Below are positions 52,713 through 61,600 of a stretch of 64,000 nucleotides of DNA, piece by piece. Below the pieces are notes generated by a model. The model made no database searches. It saw only the letters and a list, made by a program, of their open reading frames with translations, and was not told the DNA's origin. Location: assembly GCA_903877165.1 (NCBI GenBank), contig CAIRCU010000054.1:1-64000 (forward strand), written 5' to 3'. Numbering within the stretch: the first letter of the stretch is position 1; every line of letters starts with the position of its first letter. This DNA is from Methanobacteriota archaeon (GTDB lineage Archaea; Thermoplasmatota; E2; DHVEG-1). A program made the translations under genes and the position numbers.

Positions 52713-53534
52713 TTAGACGAACAGGAGGGGTTCAGGAGAACCATGCTTTTTTTGTAAAATACCTTGTGCCGTGTTAAAATCCTGCATGGCTATGATTGGC
52801 TCATGCGTACTCTTGTTCCGGTACTTTTCCCACCGCAAATAACCACAGTAGACCGGATTTGTCAAAATCCCGGAAACGCATTTCTTAGCCCAAACGCACC
52901 CCCTTTTCGACCGAATATTGGCATCGTTCAATATTTTGCAGATAGAACCCAAACTTTTACCTTCGAGATATAATTGATAAATTTTTTTAACAGTCCGCGC
53001 TTCCTCAGGATCTACCTTCAATTCACCGTTTTCGTAGGTGTACCCGTATGGTATGTTAAAACCTAGCATGCCGCCGTTGGTTTTGGCTTTCTGTTCCATG
53101 CCGATGTAGACGCGTTCGCCGATCTGTTCGGATTCCAGCTGCGCGATCCGCTGGATGATGTCCATGACGAACCGGCCCATGGCCGTCGACGTGTCCAGCG
53201 ACTCCATCATCGACACGAACTCCTTGCCCTCTTTACCGAGATGCTCCATCATCATCATGAAGTTCTTCGAATTCCGATGGATCCGGTCCATCTTGATGAC
53301 CAGCAGCATGTCCCACTTGTCTATCTCTTCCATCATCCGCGCATATGCGGGCCGTTTCGTCTTCCGCCCGCTGTACCCATCGTCGATGTACTCACCGGCG
53401 ATCATCCAGTCACGTGCGATGCAGTACGCGCGCAGCTTCTCGATCTGCGCGTCCAGCGAAAAACCTTCTTTGGCCTGATCCTCGGTCGACACCCGAGTGT
53501 AGATCGCGGCCCTCACTACCGCAGGTGCATCCAT
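52713..53534 (-). CDS. serine recombinase, short form
   Basis: 273 aa. N-terminal resolvase domain with catalytic S16 in YTRVSTEDQ, DGYSGRKTKRPAY and KMDRIHRN; then a Recombinase domain from about 145 (GGMLGFNIPYGYTYENGELK...NPVYCGYLRWEKYR). It stops after about 258 with KKHGSPEPLLFV, so the zinc-ribbon and coiled-coil parts of large serine integrases are absent: a natural short form or a truncation. The first half is GC-rich and host-like; the second half is AT-rich, like the HNH fusion gene across the gap. Confidence 0.88.
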   Translation of the reverse strand: MDAPAVVRAAIYTRVSTEDQAKEGFSLDAQIEKLRAYCIARDWMIAGEYIDDGYSGRKTKRPAYARMMEEIDKWDMLLVIKMDRIHRNSKNFMMMMEHLGKEGKEFVSMMESLDTSTAMGRFVMDIIQRIAQLESEQIGERVYIGMEQKAKTNGGMLGFNIPYGYTYENGELKVDPEEARTVKKIYQLYLEGKSLGSICKILNDANIRSKRGCVWAKKCVSGILTNPVYCGYLRWEKYRNKSTHEPIIAMQDFNTAQGILQKKHGSPEPLLFV

Positions 53535-53679
53535 CCAACGTTGCTGAGCACGTGAGAATTATTTAAGGATTTTCGTTCCCGCCTGGACTCTGCCTCACAT
53601 TCCCTACTGACAATTCTAATAGACAGTTTAAAAATTAACTAAAGAACGTTACACGATTATCAAAGAAAATGAAAGAGCG

Positions 53680-53877
53680 CTACTCCTCCGCGGAATCCCG
53701 CTCTTCCTCATGGTCCGGCGTAAAATCAGACAGATCATACTCGATCGAACTTTTGCTGCCATGCGACTGCTTCTTAATATGACAGCCGCAGACCTTGCAA
53801 TTCCCAGCTTCGTCGACCTCACGCCAATCCATGCACTTCGGGCAAAAATCATCCGTGCCAACCGCAAGCTTTTTCAT
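53680..53877 (-). CDS. small zinc-ribbon protein
   Basis: 65 aa. CPKCMDWREVDEAGNCKVCGCH has two CxxC pairs (plus an extra Cys-His) for one zinc; the C-terminal half is acidic (DLSDFTPDHEEERDSAEE). Unknown family, typical of archaeal mini zinc ribbons. It diverges from the UPF0316 gene and may share its palindromic TATA box. The 145 nt between its stop and the recombinase gene start show nothing else. Confidence 0.7.
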   Translation of the reverse strand: MKKLAVGTDDFCPKCMDWREVDEAGNCKVCGCHIKKQSHGSKSSIEYDLSDFTPDHEEERDSAEE

Positions 53878-53970
53878 CCGCAGAACCCCACGTTAAGTGG
53901 CATACCGGTAGTACCAAACCCCATAAAAACATTTCGACCCACCAGGAGAAACCCCCTCGAAGATTGAAGA

Positions 53971-53980
53971 CTTTATAAAG
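53971..53980. promoter_or_regulatory. palindromic TATA box CTTTATAAAG
   Basis: A perfectly symmetric TATA box in the 107-nt gap between divergent genes. To the left it would start transcription near 53950, upstream of the zinc-ribbon gene. To the right it would start near 54000, which is after the only ATG (53985) of the UPF0316 gene. Confidence 0.45.
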
Positions 53981-53984
53981 AAAC

Positions 53985-54611
53985 ATGCGATTCCCACCCA
54001 CACCACACGCAAGGGGATGTCCTATCGCCATCGACCTACTCAGCTTCTACTCCTCAGACCTCTTCAAATGGGTCATCCTCCCCCTCCTGATTTTCACCGC
54101 TAGACTCTGCGACGTCTCCCTCGGGACCATACGCATCATCTCCCTCACCCACGGACTCAAATATGTCGCCCCCCTCATCGGCTTCGTCGAAATCAACATC
54201 TGGCTGCTCGCCATCGGCCAAATCATGCAGAACCTCAACAACATCGTCACCTCGTTCGCCTATGCCGGCGGCTTCGCGACCGGCAACCTCGTCGGTGTCA
54301 TCCTTGAGGAAAAAATCAGCATCGGCATGGTCACGATACGCATCACCTGCAAACACGACACCACCCAGCTCGTCGAAAGCCTCCGAGCCGAACAATACGG
54401 TGTCACCACCATCGACGCCGAAGGCAACAACGGCCCCGTCAAAATCATCATGGCCATCATCAGACGCAAAGACCTTCCCAGAATCATCGAACATATCCAC
54501 AGCATCCACCCCCACGCATTCTACTCCGTCGAAGACGTGAAATCCGTCGCAGAGGCCCAGTTCCCACACACCAAACGCCGACTCTTCACCATCGGACGAA
54601 AAGGCAAATAA
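53985..54611 (+). CDS. UPF0316/DUF2179 membrane protein
   Basis: 208 aa. Three transmembrane helices (about 30-95: WVILPLLIFTARLCDVSLGT, then GFVEINIWLLAIGQIMQNLN, FAYAGGFATGNLVGVILEE) followed by a cytosolic DUF2179 domain (ITCKHDTTQLVESLRAEQYGVTTIDAEG). Related domains bind nucleotides or ions; function unknown. The conserved part begins around IDLLSFYSSDLFKW at residue 16, and no ATG, GTG or TTG lies between the first ATG and that point, so the start is uncertain. Confidence 0.82.
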   Translation: MRFPPTPHARGCPIAIDLLSFYSSDLFKWVILPLLIFTARLCDVSLGTIRIISLTHGLKYVAPLIGFVEINIWLLAIGQIMQNLNNIVTSFAYAGGFATGNLVGVILEEKISIGMVTIRITCKHDTTQLVESLRAEQYGVTTIDAEGNNGPVKIIMAIIRRKDLPRIIEHIHSIHPHAFYSVEDVKSVAEAQFPHTKRRLFTIGRKGK

Positions 54612-54631
54612 CAAAAAAACACAAGGCCGGT

Positions 54632-55342
54632 TTACTTCCCGAACGCCTTCTTCTTCATCTCAAGCGACACCGGATGAAACCCGGACTTCGCATCGATCAT
54701 CGCAGCATCAATCATCTCTGGCGTCAGCTTCTTCTTCGACGACTTCTGCAGCGCAGCCACGGACAGATCCAACGCCTCGCCAAGCGACGCGTTCGGCGCG
54801 TAATTCGAAGAAAAATACGTCATCGCCGTCTGGCTCTTGCTCCCTTCGCAAATCGCCTTATACCCCAGATATGCACCCGAGGGATCCGTCGAGAACAGAT
54901 GAACCCCGCGGCTGTCAATCCCAGCGACTAACAACACGACCCCAAATGGCCGTACACCATCGAACTGCGTATAGAGATGCTCGTACTCGCAAATCGAATC
55001 CACCAGTATCTTCACCGGGATTGGGTCCTCATACCGGATCCGATTCAACTGCGCCTCCTCCCGCGCCAGCTCAATCAAATGCCGACCATCAGCCATTAGG
55101 CCGGTCACTGTACAAATAATATGATCATCAATCCGATGGATTTTCTCAAGCGACGCCGACGGCACAAGATGCGACACCTCAGGCCGCTGCGCTAGCAGTA
55201 GTACTCCGCCCTTGAACTTCACACCGATGGTCGTCGCGCCCTTCTTCACCGCCTCACGAGCGTACTCTACCTGAAACAAGCGACCATCCGGAGAAAAGAT
55301 CGTGCTTGCCTCGTCATACATCGAACTAGATGGCTCCATCAT
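54632..55342 (-). CDS. psmA: 20S proteasome alpha subunit
   Basis: 236 aa. YDEASTIFSPDGRLFQVEYAREAVKKGATTIGVK is the alpha-type N-terminal helix and gate segment. Then GLMADGRHLIELAREEAQ and FGVVLLVAGIDSRGVHLFSTDPSGAY follow the family. Seven copies form each outer ring and gate substrate entry. Catalytic Thr is absent, as expected. It is transcribed with SRP19 and S8e genes upstream on the same strand (60-nt gap). Confidence 0.96.
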   Translation of the reverse strand: MMEPSSSMYDEASTIFSPDGRLFQVEYAREAVKKGATTIGVKFKGGVLLLAQRPEVSHLVPSASLEKIHRIDDHIICTVTGLMADGRHLIELAREEAQLNRIRYEDPIPVKILVDSICEYEHLYTQFDGVRPFGVVLLVAGIDSRGVHLFSTDPSGAYLGYKAICEGSKSQTAMTYFSSNYAPNASLGEALDLSVAALQKSSKKKLTPEMIDAAMIDAKSGFHPVSLEMKKKAFGK

Positions 55343-55402
55343 GCACCTCCAAGCAATAAATCATAGGTAGAGCTGCTTCCACCTGCAATACGCTCACCTG
55401 TT

Positions 55403-55702
55403 TTATAGTTTCTCTTCCTTAACCGCCCGCAGCTGCTCCCCAAGCCTGCGCAACACCGCGGTCTTCGGCCCTGTCTTCGTAACAATCAGACGTCCCTCCC
55501 TCTTCCATGGCGTCGCCGGATATGCACAATCCTTCTCCACTACCACTTGCAGCTTGAGCACTTTTGCGGCAGCGACTAGAGTATCACAGGTCGGCTTCTC
55601 GACCGCATACCGTTTTGGCACACGACGCCCTTGCTCGCGAGTACGGGCACTATCAAAATACGCAGGCCAGACCACAAGCTTATGTTCACCACGGGAGACC
55701 AT
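55403..55702 (-). CDS. srp19: signal recognition particle 19 kDa protein
   Basis: 99 aa. VVWPAYFDSARTREQGRRVP at the start and YPATPWKREGRLIVTKTGPK near the end are the RNA-tetraloop-binding blocks of SRP19, which clamps helices 6 and 8 of SRP RNA so that SRP54 can bind. Located 17 nt after the S8e gene, same strand. Confidence 0.94.
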   Translation of the reverse strand: MVSRGEHKLVVWPAYFDSARTREQGRRVPKRYAVEKPTCDTLVAAAKVLKLQVVVEKDCAYPATPWKREGRLIVTKTGPKTAVLRRLGEQLRAVKEEKL

Positions 55703-55719
55703 GACGTCCTCTCCGTTAC

Positions 55720-56103
55720 TTAACTCGAAAGAAGAACGGCGTTAATCACACCACTTTGTCCAGGCCGCGAGGTGATCTTCGCTTTCCCCAGTTTTGTGTT
55801 CACAATCGCACCCTTCGTCAGGATGTTACGCCGTACATAATGGATGTTCGCAGGATTCTCAACAACAGTGATGATATCAGTCTTCGATGTCGTATGGGTC
55901 TTCGGATTAGTCACGAACGCCTGATTCGACATCAGGAGTCGGCTCTTCCGATGGTTCCCCCGAGTCCGCACTGGTTTCTTTTTCACCGCCCCAATCGTGG
56001 GAAGTGTGGTCTCTCGACCGATTTCGAATTTTCGTTTATTGCGCGCGTAGCGAACACGCCGTCCCGTCCGGGAGCGTCGGGGGCCGCCTTGCCATACTGC
56101 CAT
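55720..56103 (-). CDS. rps8e: 30S ribosomal protein S8e
   Basis: 127 aa. MAVWQGGPRRSRTGRRVRYA, then FEIGRETTLPTIGAVKKKPVRTRGNHRK and the end ILTKGAIVNTKLGKAKITSRPGQSGVINAVLL match archaeal S8e. Part of the small subunit, absent from bacteria. Heads the S8e-SRP19 (-psmA) gene string. Confidence 0.97.
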   Translation of the reverse strand: MAVWQGGPRRSRTGRRVRYARNKRKFEIGRETTLPTIGAVKKKPVRTRGNHRKSRLLMSNQAFVTNPKTHTTSKTDIITVVENPANIHYVRRNILTKGAIVNTKLGKAKITSRPGQSGVINAVLLSS

Positions 56104-56163
56104 GAGAACACCGAATCAGCTAGGTATATTTAAAGGATATGGAGGCGACATCAGGAGAAGAAA

Positions 56164-56835
56164 CTAATAATAGGTCACTACGAGCTGGGGGAGATACCCC
56201 GAGCCTTGCTCATTCGTATAAAACGTGACGTATTCATCTACTCCAGATTGTGGTTGCACTGCGTTTTTATCCCGTGAACTCCAGAGAAGAAGCCTGGTGA
56301 TTCCCGTCTTGTTGATTTCTATGGGGTACACCGTAAGATTCACATAGCCAGTCGTGGAAAACGAGGAGGTGAAGAGCGTCTCCGATGAGGCGTTCATCGT
56401 GTAATTATCGGCATCGAAATCCTGGGGGCGCAGGGGGCAGTATGGATGAGACGGCTGACCAGAGTAGATGAGAATGGAGAAATCTTGAATTGAGGCGTCC
56501 ACCGCCCCATAGAGTCTAAGGGTTGCCGAGACGACGGTAGCAGCATCAGGGATGCTACTGGTATCGAAGAACACGAAGCCTCGTGCGACCCGATAGGATG
56601 GATCTTGGCCGACAACGAAGGTTGAATTAGTAGAATAGACACTCCCGTTCGCTGCCCCTTGCGCAGTACTGTAAACGCCTGAGGTGTTTTGAATCCAGCC
56701 ATCATCCGTTGTAGCGTTTACGGTCAGGGAACTTGTCGTGACAACCGAATACCCATACCCCGGCTTCGTGTTCAAATAACTCGTGCTGAACAACAGGACA
56801 GTGTTCAACCCGCCAGCCAGGAGGATGATGGTCAC
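56164..56835 (-). CDS. membrane-anchored DNRLRE-like surface protein, start uncertain
   Basis: 223 aa as read from GTG. One N-terminal hydrophobic helix, then a beta-sandwich with RVARGFVFFDTSSIPDAATV and SATLRLYGAVD, the pattern of DNRLRE/carbohydrate-binding-like surface modules, closing with LPQLVVTYY. Upstream, the same frame stays open for about 40 codons (…LRKLGKILRERRLAILVISV) without ATG, GTG or TTG, though it looks like the natural anchor. A frame with a good start lies at 57032 (MPLVRKTRRTGKK), one frame off. A frameshift or unusual start is possible. Confidence 0.65.
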   Translation of the reverse strand: MTIILLAGGLNTVLLFSTSYLNTKPGYGYSVVTTSSLTVNATTDDGWIQNTSGVYSTAQGAANGSVYSTNSTFVVGQDPSYRVARGFVFFDTSSIPDAATVVSATLRLYGAVDASIQDFSILIYSGQPSHPYCPLRPQDFDADNYTMNASSETLFTSSFSTTGYVNLTVYPIEINKTGITRLLLWSSRDKNAVQPQSGVDEYVTFYTNEQGSGYLPQLVVTYY

Positions 56836-57119
56836 GCTGATGACAAGGATTGCGAGGCGTCTCTCTCTGAGTATCTTTCCTAGTTTTCGAAGTGTGCGGT
56901 GCTTTGTTGGTTTCCCCAGGGTTGAGATACTCGCTACCTCCGCTCGCTGCCTACGGATGCTTCATTCAGGAGATACGGTACAATGAAAAGCGTTTTTTTC
57001 CCTGTTCGCCTCGTCTTTCTCACGAGAGGCATCCCCTCTGTTTTAGGTATCTCTTTTTCTTTTTATATAGATTATGTTGCGACAGCACTGGCGAAGCCGC
57101 GTTTCTTTACAGGAGGGTT

Positions 57120-58490
57120 TCAAGGGAGAAGCGATGCAAAAAACGAGCGCAGGAAAGAAGCATCATTGCGATGAACCGTTGATGCGAGTATCTGGGCGAT
57201 GTACCGGGGCCGAAGATAAAACCCCCACTGCGCAATCTGGCAGAGATGGACCAGCTCTTCTGCCGTGTAGCGAGAGAGCCCATGAGCTGCGTCAGCAAGA
57301 ACGATGTACTCATCGGAAGCAATCTTCCCTTCCCGTCGTGCAGCCTCCCACAACTCGGAGCCCGCCATGTACCGCAGCGGAAGAAACGAGACGGAGTCAA
57401 ACGGAAGACTCTTCGCCAGCCTCACAGTTGTATTCATCTGATTCACGGTCTCATGCGGTGCTCCGAGAATAAACGTCCCAATCGTCACAAACCCCATCGC
57501 ATGACTCAGTCTCACGGCATCCTGTATCTGGGCGACCGTCGTCCGCTTCTCGTAGAAATCAAGGATTTCCTGGCAGCCGGATTCACAGCCGAACTGAACA
57601 GACACCACTCCAGCCTGCTTCATTTTCTCGTACAACACGCGGTCCGCGAGATCCACGCGCGCGGCCGTCACGTAGAACCGAAGATCAAGATGCTCAGCGA
57701 GTATGGCGTCAAACAAAGCATGGGCTCTTTCTCTTGGTGGAGGGAAACAATCATCCATAAACGCAACTGAGTGATACCCAGCATCAGCAATTGCATGAAG
57801 CTCTTGGGTAATACTAGTAATGGAACGCAGTCGGTACCGATGAGAACTGATGGAGGTGCGAGAGCAGAACCGGCAGGCGAACGGGCAGCCGCGGCTGGTG
57901 ATCAACGAGGTGAATTCCCCGGGTTTCATCCGAGGGTCGAACGCCCATCCGTACGCATATGAGTGGACGAGGTGGCGGGCTGGGAACGGAAGGGAATCAA
58001 GGTCTGATAGCGGTTGTGGCGGCGGCCCAGATTGAACACCCGTAGGTGTGCGTGACCAGACTCCTGGGATTGGTGCGTCACCAGCACCTAGGATTCTGTC
58101 TCGAAGTCTGCGAATCGCGTCTTCCCCATCCCCCTGGACCACATAATCCGCAGGGACCATCGACAGAGTCTCCTTTGGGAATAGGGTGGCGTGCGGGCCG
58201 CCGGCGACGACCGGAAGCGATGGGTCGATCTTTTTTACTGATTCCACAATCGCCTTGATTTGTGGAAGTGCCGGCGTCAGGGCTGTGATACCGACGAGAT
58301 CCGCGCCCCTTATTCTTTGTCTCACGACGAGCATCGTGAACGGCTCGGCCGTCAAATCGACTACTTGAACGGTATCTCCCGCTTCTTCGAGGATACTTGC
58401 GAGATAAAGAAGTCCAAGGGGAGGTGCGTACTCGCCAGCGTTAGCCTTCGCTTGGCGGATGAAGAAAGGATTCGCAGGTGGATACAGCAA
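57120..58490 (-). CDS. cobalamin-binding-domain radical SAM protein
   Basis: 456 aa. The N-terminal B12-binding-like domain (YAPPLGLLYLASILEEAGDT, VVAGGPHATLFPKE) is followed by a radical SAM core with SRGCPFACRFCSRTS (the CxxxCxxC near 202-209), then GAPHET and a C-terminal helical part. Members methylate or cyclise unreactive carbons; substrate unknown. The family usually starts with a strand like KVVLLYPP. Here that strand is encoded upstream of the TTG at 58490, with AGGAG before it but no standard start codon. Confidence 0.85.
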   Translation of the reverse strand: MLYPPANPFFIRQAKANAGEYAPPLGLLYLASILEEAGDTVQVVDLTAEPFTMLVVRQRIRGADLVGITALTPALPQIKAIVESVKKIDPSLPVVAGGPHATLFPKETLSMVPADYVVQGDGEDAIRRLRDRILGAGDAPIPGVWSRTPTGVQSGPPPQPLSDLDSLPFPARHLVHSYAYGWAFDPRMKPGEFTSLITSRGCPFACRFCSRTSISSHRYRLRSITSITQELHAIADAGYHSVAFMDDCFPPPRERAHALFDAILAEHLDLRFYVTAARVDLADRVLYEKMKQAGVVSVQFGCESGCQEILDFYEKRTTVAQIQDAVRLSHAMGFVTIGTFILGAPHETVNQMNTTVRLAKSLPFDSVSFLPLRYMAGSELWEAARREGKIASDEYIVLADAAHGLSRYTAEELVHLCQIAQWGFYLRPRYIAQILASTVHRNDASFLRSFFASLLP

Positions 58491-58570
58491 GACGACTTTG
58501 ATGAGGACGCCGCTCCTTGATAAACGACATACTCAAGGTCCTTGATATACTGTATAGTATTTCACGTATT

Positions 58571-61483
58571 CTAGTACAGCCGTTGGATCGCCTCGAGGGC
58601 GCGGACGCAGTCCGCTTCGCTGGTAACAGCGTATCTTCTTGGTCGCCATCCTTGTTCGCGTAGGGAATTGTTTTCTTGATGCTGGTCTTGAGGTACGACC
58701 GGTGTAGTGGCAAGGATGATCGCGTACCGCCGGCCGTTGATCGTAAGAACGAGGTCGACACCAACCGCGGATGGATGAATCGGTGGGGTGAAGGGAAGAC
58801 CGGTGTCGGCGAGATCTCGAAGGAGGGTCTTCTTCAGTTTCGATTGACGTATCGTGGTTTTTTGGGCGAGGGCATCGGCATAGGTTGACAGATCGGCGAG
58901 CGGACCAGCTGTTTTCGCGCACATGGTCTTGTCGCCGACGATGATGCAGTAGCTTCGTGCACGGGAGACGGCGACGTTGAGGAGCTGCCGTGTCGTCCAC
59001 ACCCAATACAGCGTCCCTTGTTTCACGCCCGTTGAGACCCCTGGGGAGATGAGGATGATGTCGCGTTCGTCTCCTTGGAATCGATGAGCGGTCCCGACAG
59101 TGATCGAGGCGGACTGCAAGGAAGGGGTACAGGCAATTTTCTCGGCGATGAGGTCTGCGTGGGCTCGGAACAACGTCACGACGCCGAGGGAGGGGAGCAC
59201 GTGACGCCGCCGTCGAAGGGAGTGGAGCAGATATGTCAGGATCTCGATGCAGTAGCAGGCCTCAGGTTCGTTGTACGGGCTGGCTGCTGGCGTCGTCCGT
59301 CCCTTCACGTCATGCCAATAGAGATGCCGCTGCTGTTTCGGCAAGGTGAGGAACGATTGCTTCGACGTCACGATTGACAGCTGGTTGCCGTAATAGAAGG
59401 TGTTTGAGAACGCGATGATGTCTCGGTGGCAGCGGTAGTGTTCATTGAGCAGAATCGGCGTGGCAGCGTTTTTCGCCATGATGCCCGCGAAGAAATCATA
59501 CAGGGAGTGTCGCGTGTACGAATAGTCATCGAAAAGATCGGTTGCCATGTACTGCATGGCGAGCCTGCGGTCCTCCGAATGATTGAGAAGGGAAACATGG
59601 CTGAGTTGATTCGGATCCCCTATGATGACCGCGCGTTTGGCTCGATATAGCAACGGGATGGCTGAGGCGATATCGCACTGGGAGGCCTCGTCGATAATCA
59701 GTAAGTCGAACACGCTGTTTTCAAAGGGGAAGCTGCGTTTGGCCGAAAGGTTGGTGACGACCCAGACGGGAAGGGCCTGCAGAATCTGGCGAAACTCCCT
59801 GGCCACGAGTCGACTGCAGGAGGCGTATTCATCAGGAGCGCAGCCCCGATTCTCTAGCTGCATTGAAAGTTCGAAAAAGGCGTTCAGATGCCGTTGCCAT
59901 CCCTGAGGGTCTCGGTGGAGAATGCTCAGCCATCGCTCATTGAGAAGGGTTCGAGACAGAATCTGTCGCTGCTTCTGCAACACAATCGCCTCGTGGAGGA
60001 GACTGGGGACAGAAGGAGACTGCTTCAGCCGGGTCGTAAGCCGTTCGATGTTCTGGGGTTGCTGTCGGAGGTGATGCAGGCTGGCGAGTTGCCGAAGAGC
60101 CGTCCTTATCCCTGCTGGAGTGTCTTCGTGGACTGCCAGACAGGACGCTTGCAGCTCGGGTGAAAGCCGGGAGAGATAGTGTTGATAGCAGGCTCGCTGT
60201 TTGCCTTTCGTCCACGGTCGGGAAAAGCCCCATTTACCATCTGATTCGGGGAATAACCGGCGGAGATCGGCTTCAAGCCCTGAGAGATCAGGGACGAGCA
60301 GTGGATTCTCATAAAAACGGGATAACACCGCGGGTGACAGTTGTACAGCTTGGGTGTCCATGAGTTTGTACGCGTCATCGAATTCATTGTTCACAGCGGC
60401 GATTTCTTCGAGTGTGGCCCGGGTACGGGCGAGGATGTTGGAGATCTGAGCATACTCGTTCATAGCTGTGGCGCAGTTCGGCGTTTGTGGAAGATCGGTC
60501 AACAGCGTCTTGCAGTCCTCAGCAGTTTTTTGGCGGATTGAGCGATGCCCCATGCGGATGGCGAACCGTCGTGGGAGAATGGCGTTGAGTTTTTCCACGA
60601 CGACATCAACCGCTTTATTGTTCTTGCTAGCGAAGCAGACGGTCTGATTCTGCATGACTGCGTTCGCGATAATGTTGAGGACGACTTGGGACTTCCCAGT
60701 CCCTGGTGGGCCTGTGATGAGCGTCAGGGGTCGGCGTAGTGCGCTCGTCACCGCCTGCTGCTGCGAACTGTTCATCAGGAACACTTCGAGGAGTTGCGGG
60801 TCGGGAGTGCAGGGTTGGATCTGCGCGTCGTCGGTGAGAAGAGAGCAGAGTGCGCTATGCGCGAGGTCGTCAAGTGGTCGATTCTGAAGTATGGTCAGCT
60901 CGCGGATGAGACTTGAGGTCATCCCGGTTTTCTCCCCGAAAAAGAGCAATGCCGTCATGCAGATCCGAGACCCCTTGGTCTCGTGATTCTGGGCATCGGC
61001 GACGGGAAGTTTGAGAAGCTGGGTGAGGGATTCGCAGGCTTGGTCGAAGGTCATCCCTTCAAGTTCAGTTCGGATCTGCTGGCTTTCTTCCGGTGTGAAC
61101 CCAAGCGTACACAGGACTGCAAGATTCAGGGTCATCGGTGATGATCGTGGTGTGAGTCGGCAGGTGGTTCCATCCACCTCGACATCGACTTCTTGCATGA
61201 AGGCCGGTAGCCACTTGCCTTCGCGATCGATGATGACCGGGGCGGCGTAATAGAGCTGTTTCGTCCCATGACCACGAGAGAAGAAACGCGATAGCTTTTC
61301 CTCTAAGGGAAGCTGAAGGAGACCTGTTTCATCGGTGAGGAACTTCGAGTCAAGGGGAAGCATATAGCACTGGGTCTCCGTCCTCTGAGGATCAAAGGTG
61401 AGCGAGAGTGCGTCTTCTTTCAGCAGACAGGCGATGTAGTACTGCAGCAGCACTGTGAATTCTTTGGAGGAACGAATCACCAT
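58571..61483 (-). CDS. SF1 (Upf1/Dna2-like) helicase with degenerate nuclease-like C-terminus
   Basis: 970 aa. Residues 1-230 form an unassigned N-terminal region. AAA_11-type core: Walker A GPPGTGKS (about 262-269), motif II LLIIDEASQCDIASAIPL (about 597), III IIGDPNQLSH; AAA_12 half with LNEHYRCH, GTAHRFQGDERD and LNVAVSRAR (motif VI). The C-terminal segment (about 875-970, VGVDLVLTINGRRYAIILA...SLREQGWRPRRY) follows the layout of MTES_1575/Vsr-like nuclease domains, but the Glu expected after the core strand is missing. Such helicase-nuclease fusions are frequent in defence islands. Here it stands alone, divergent from a nitroreductase. Confidence 0.85.
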   Translation of the reverse strand: MVIRSSKEFTVLLQYYIACLLKEDALSLTFDPQRTETQCYMLPLDSKFLTDETGLLQLPLEEKLSRFFSRGHGTKQLYYAAPVIIDREGKWLPAFMQEVDVEVDGTTCRLTPRSSPMTLNLAVLCTLGFTPEESQQIRTELEGMTFDQACESLTQLLKLPVADAQNHETKGSRICMTALLFFGEKTGMTSSLIRELTILQNRPLDDLAHSALCSLLTDDAQIQPCTPDPQLLEVFLMNSSQQQAVTSALRRPLTLITGPPGTGKSQVVLNIIANAVMQNQTVCFASKNNKAVDVVVEKLNAILPRRFAIRMGHRSIRQKTAEDCKTLLTDLPQTPNCATAMNEYAQISNILARTRATLEEIAAVNNEFDDAYKLMDTQAVQLSPAVLSRFYENPLLVPDLSGLEADLRRLFPESDGKWGFSRPWTKGKQRACYQHYLSRLSPELQASCLAVHEDTPAGIRTALRQLASLHHLRQQPQNIERLTTRLKQSPSVPSLLHEAIVLQKQRQILSRTLLNERWLSILHRDPQGWQRHLNAFFELSMQLENRGCAPDEYASCSRLVAREFRQILQALPVWVVTNLSAKRSFPFENSVFDLLIIDEASQCDIASAIPLLYRAKRAVIIGDPNQLSHVSLLNHSEDRRLAMQYMATDLFDDYSYTRHSLYDFFAGIMAKNAATPILLNEHYRCHRDIIAFSNTFYYGNQLSIVTSKQSFLTLPKQQRHLYWHDVKGRTTPAASPYNEPEACYCIEILTYLLHSLRRRRHVLPSLGVVTLFRAHADLIAEKIACTPSLQSASITVGTAHRFQGDERDIILISPGVSTGVKQGTLYWVWTTRQLLNVAVSRARSYCIIVGDKTMCAKTAGPLADLSTYADALAQKTTIRQSKLKKTLLRDLADTGLPFTPPIHPSAVGVDLVLTINGRRYAIILATTPVVPQDQHQENNSLREQGWRPRRYAVTSEADCVRALEAIQRLY

Positions 61484-61600
61484 ATAACTCCCAGACGAAG
61501 GATTTGTATCATTTTTCCAAATATTAACCTTCGCTTGGAGGGGACCCAGAATATTATAAATCCTTAGGGAATATATGTCTGAGAAGAAAGGGGGCTATCC

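Noticed and set aside
56934-57032. Separate 32-codon gene MPLVRKTRRTGKK on the minus strand
   Set aside because: More likely a frameshifted or coincidental N-terminus ahead of the DNRLRE-like gene; not enough to call a gene.
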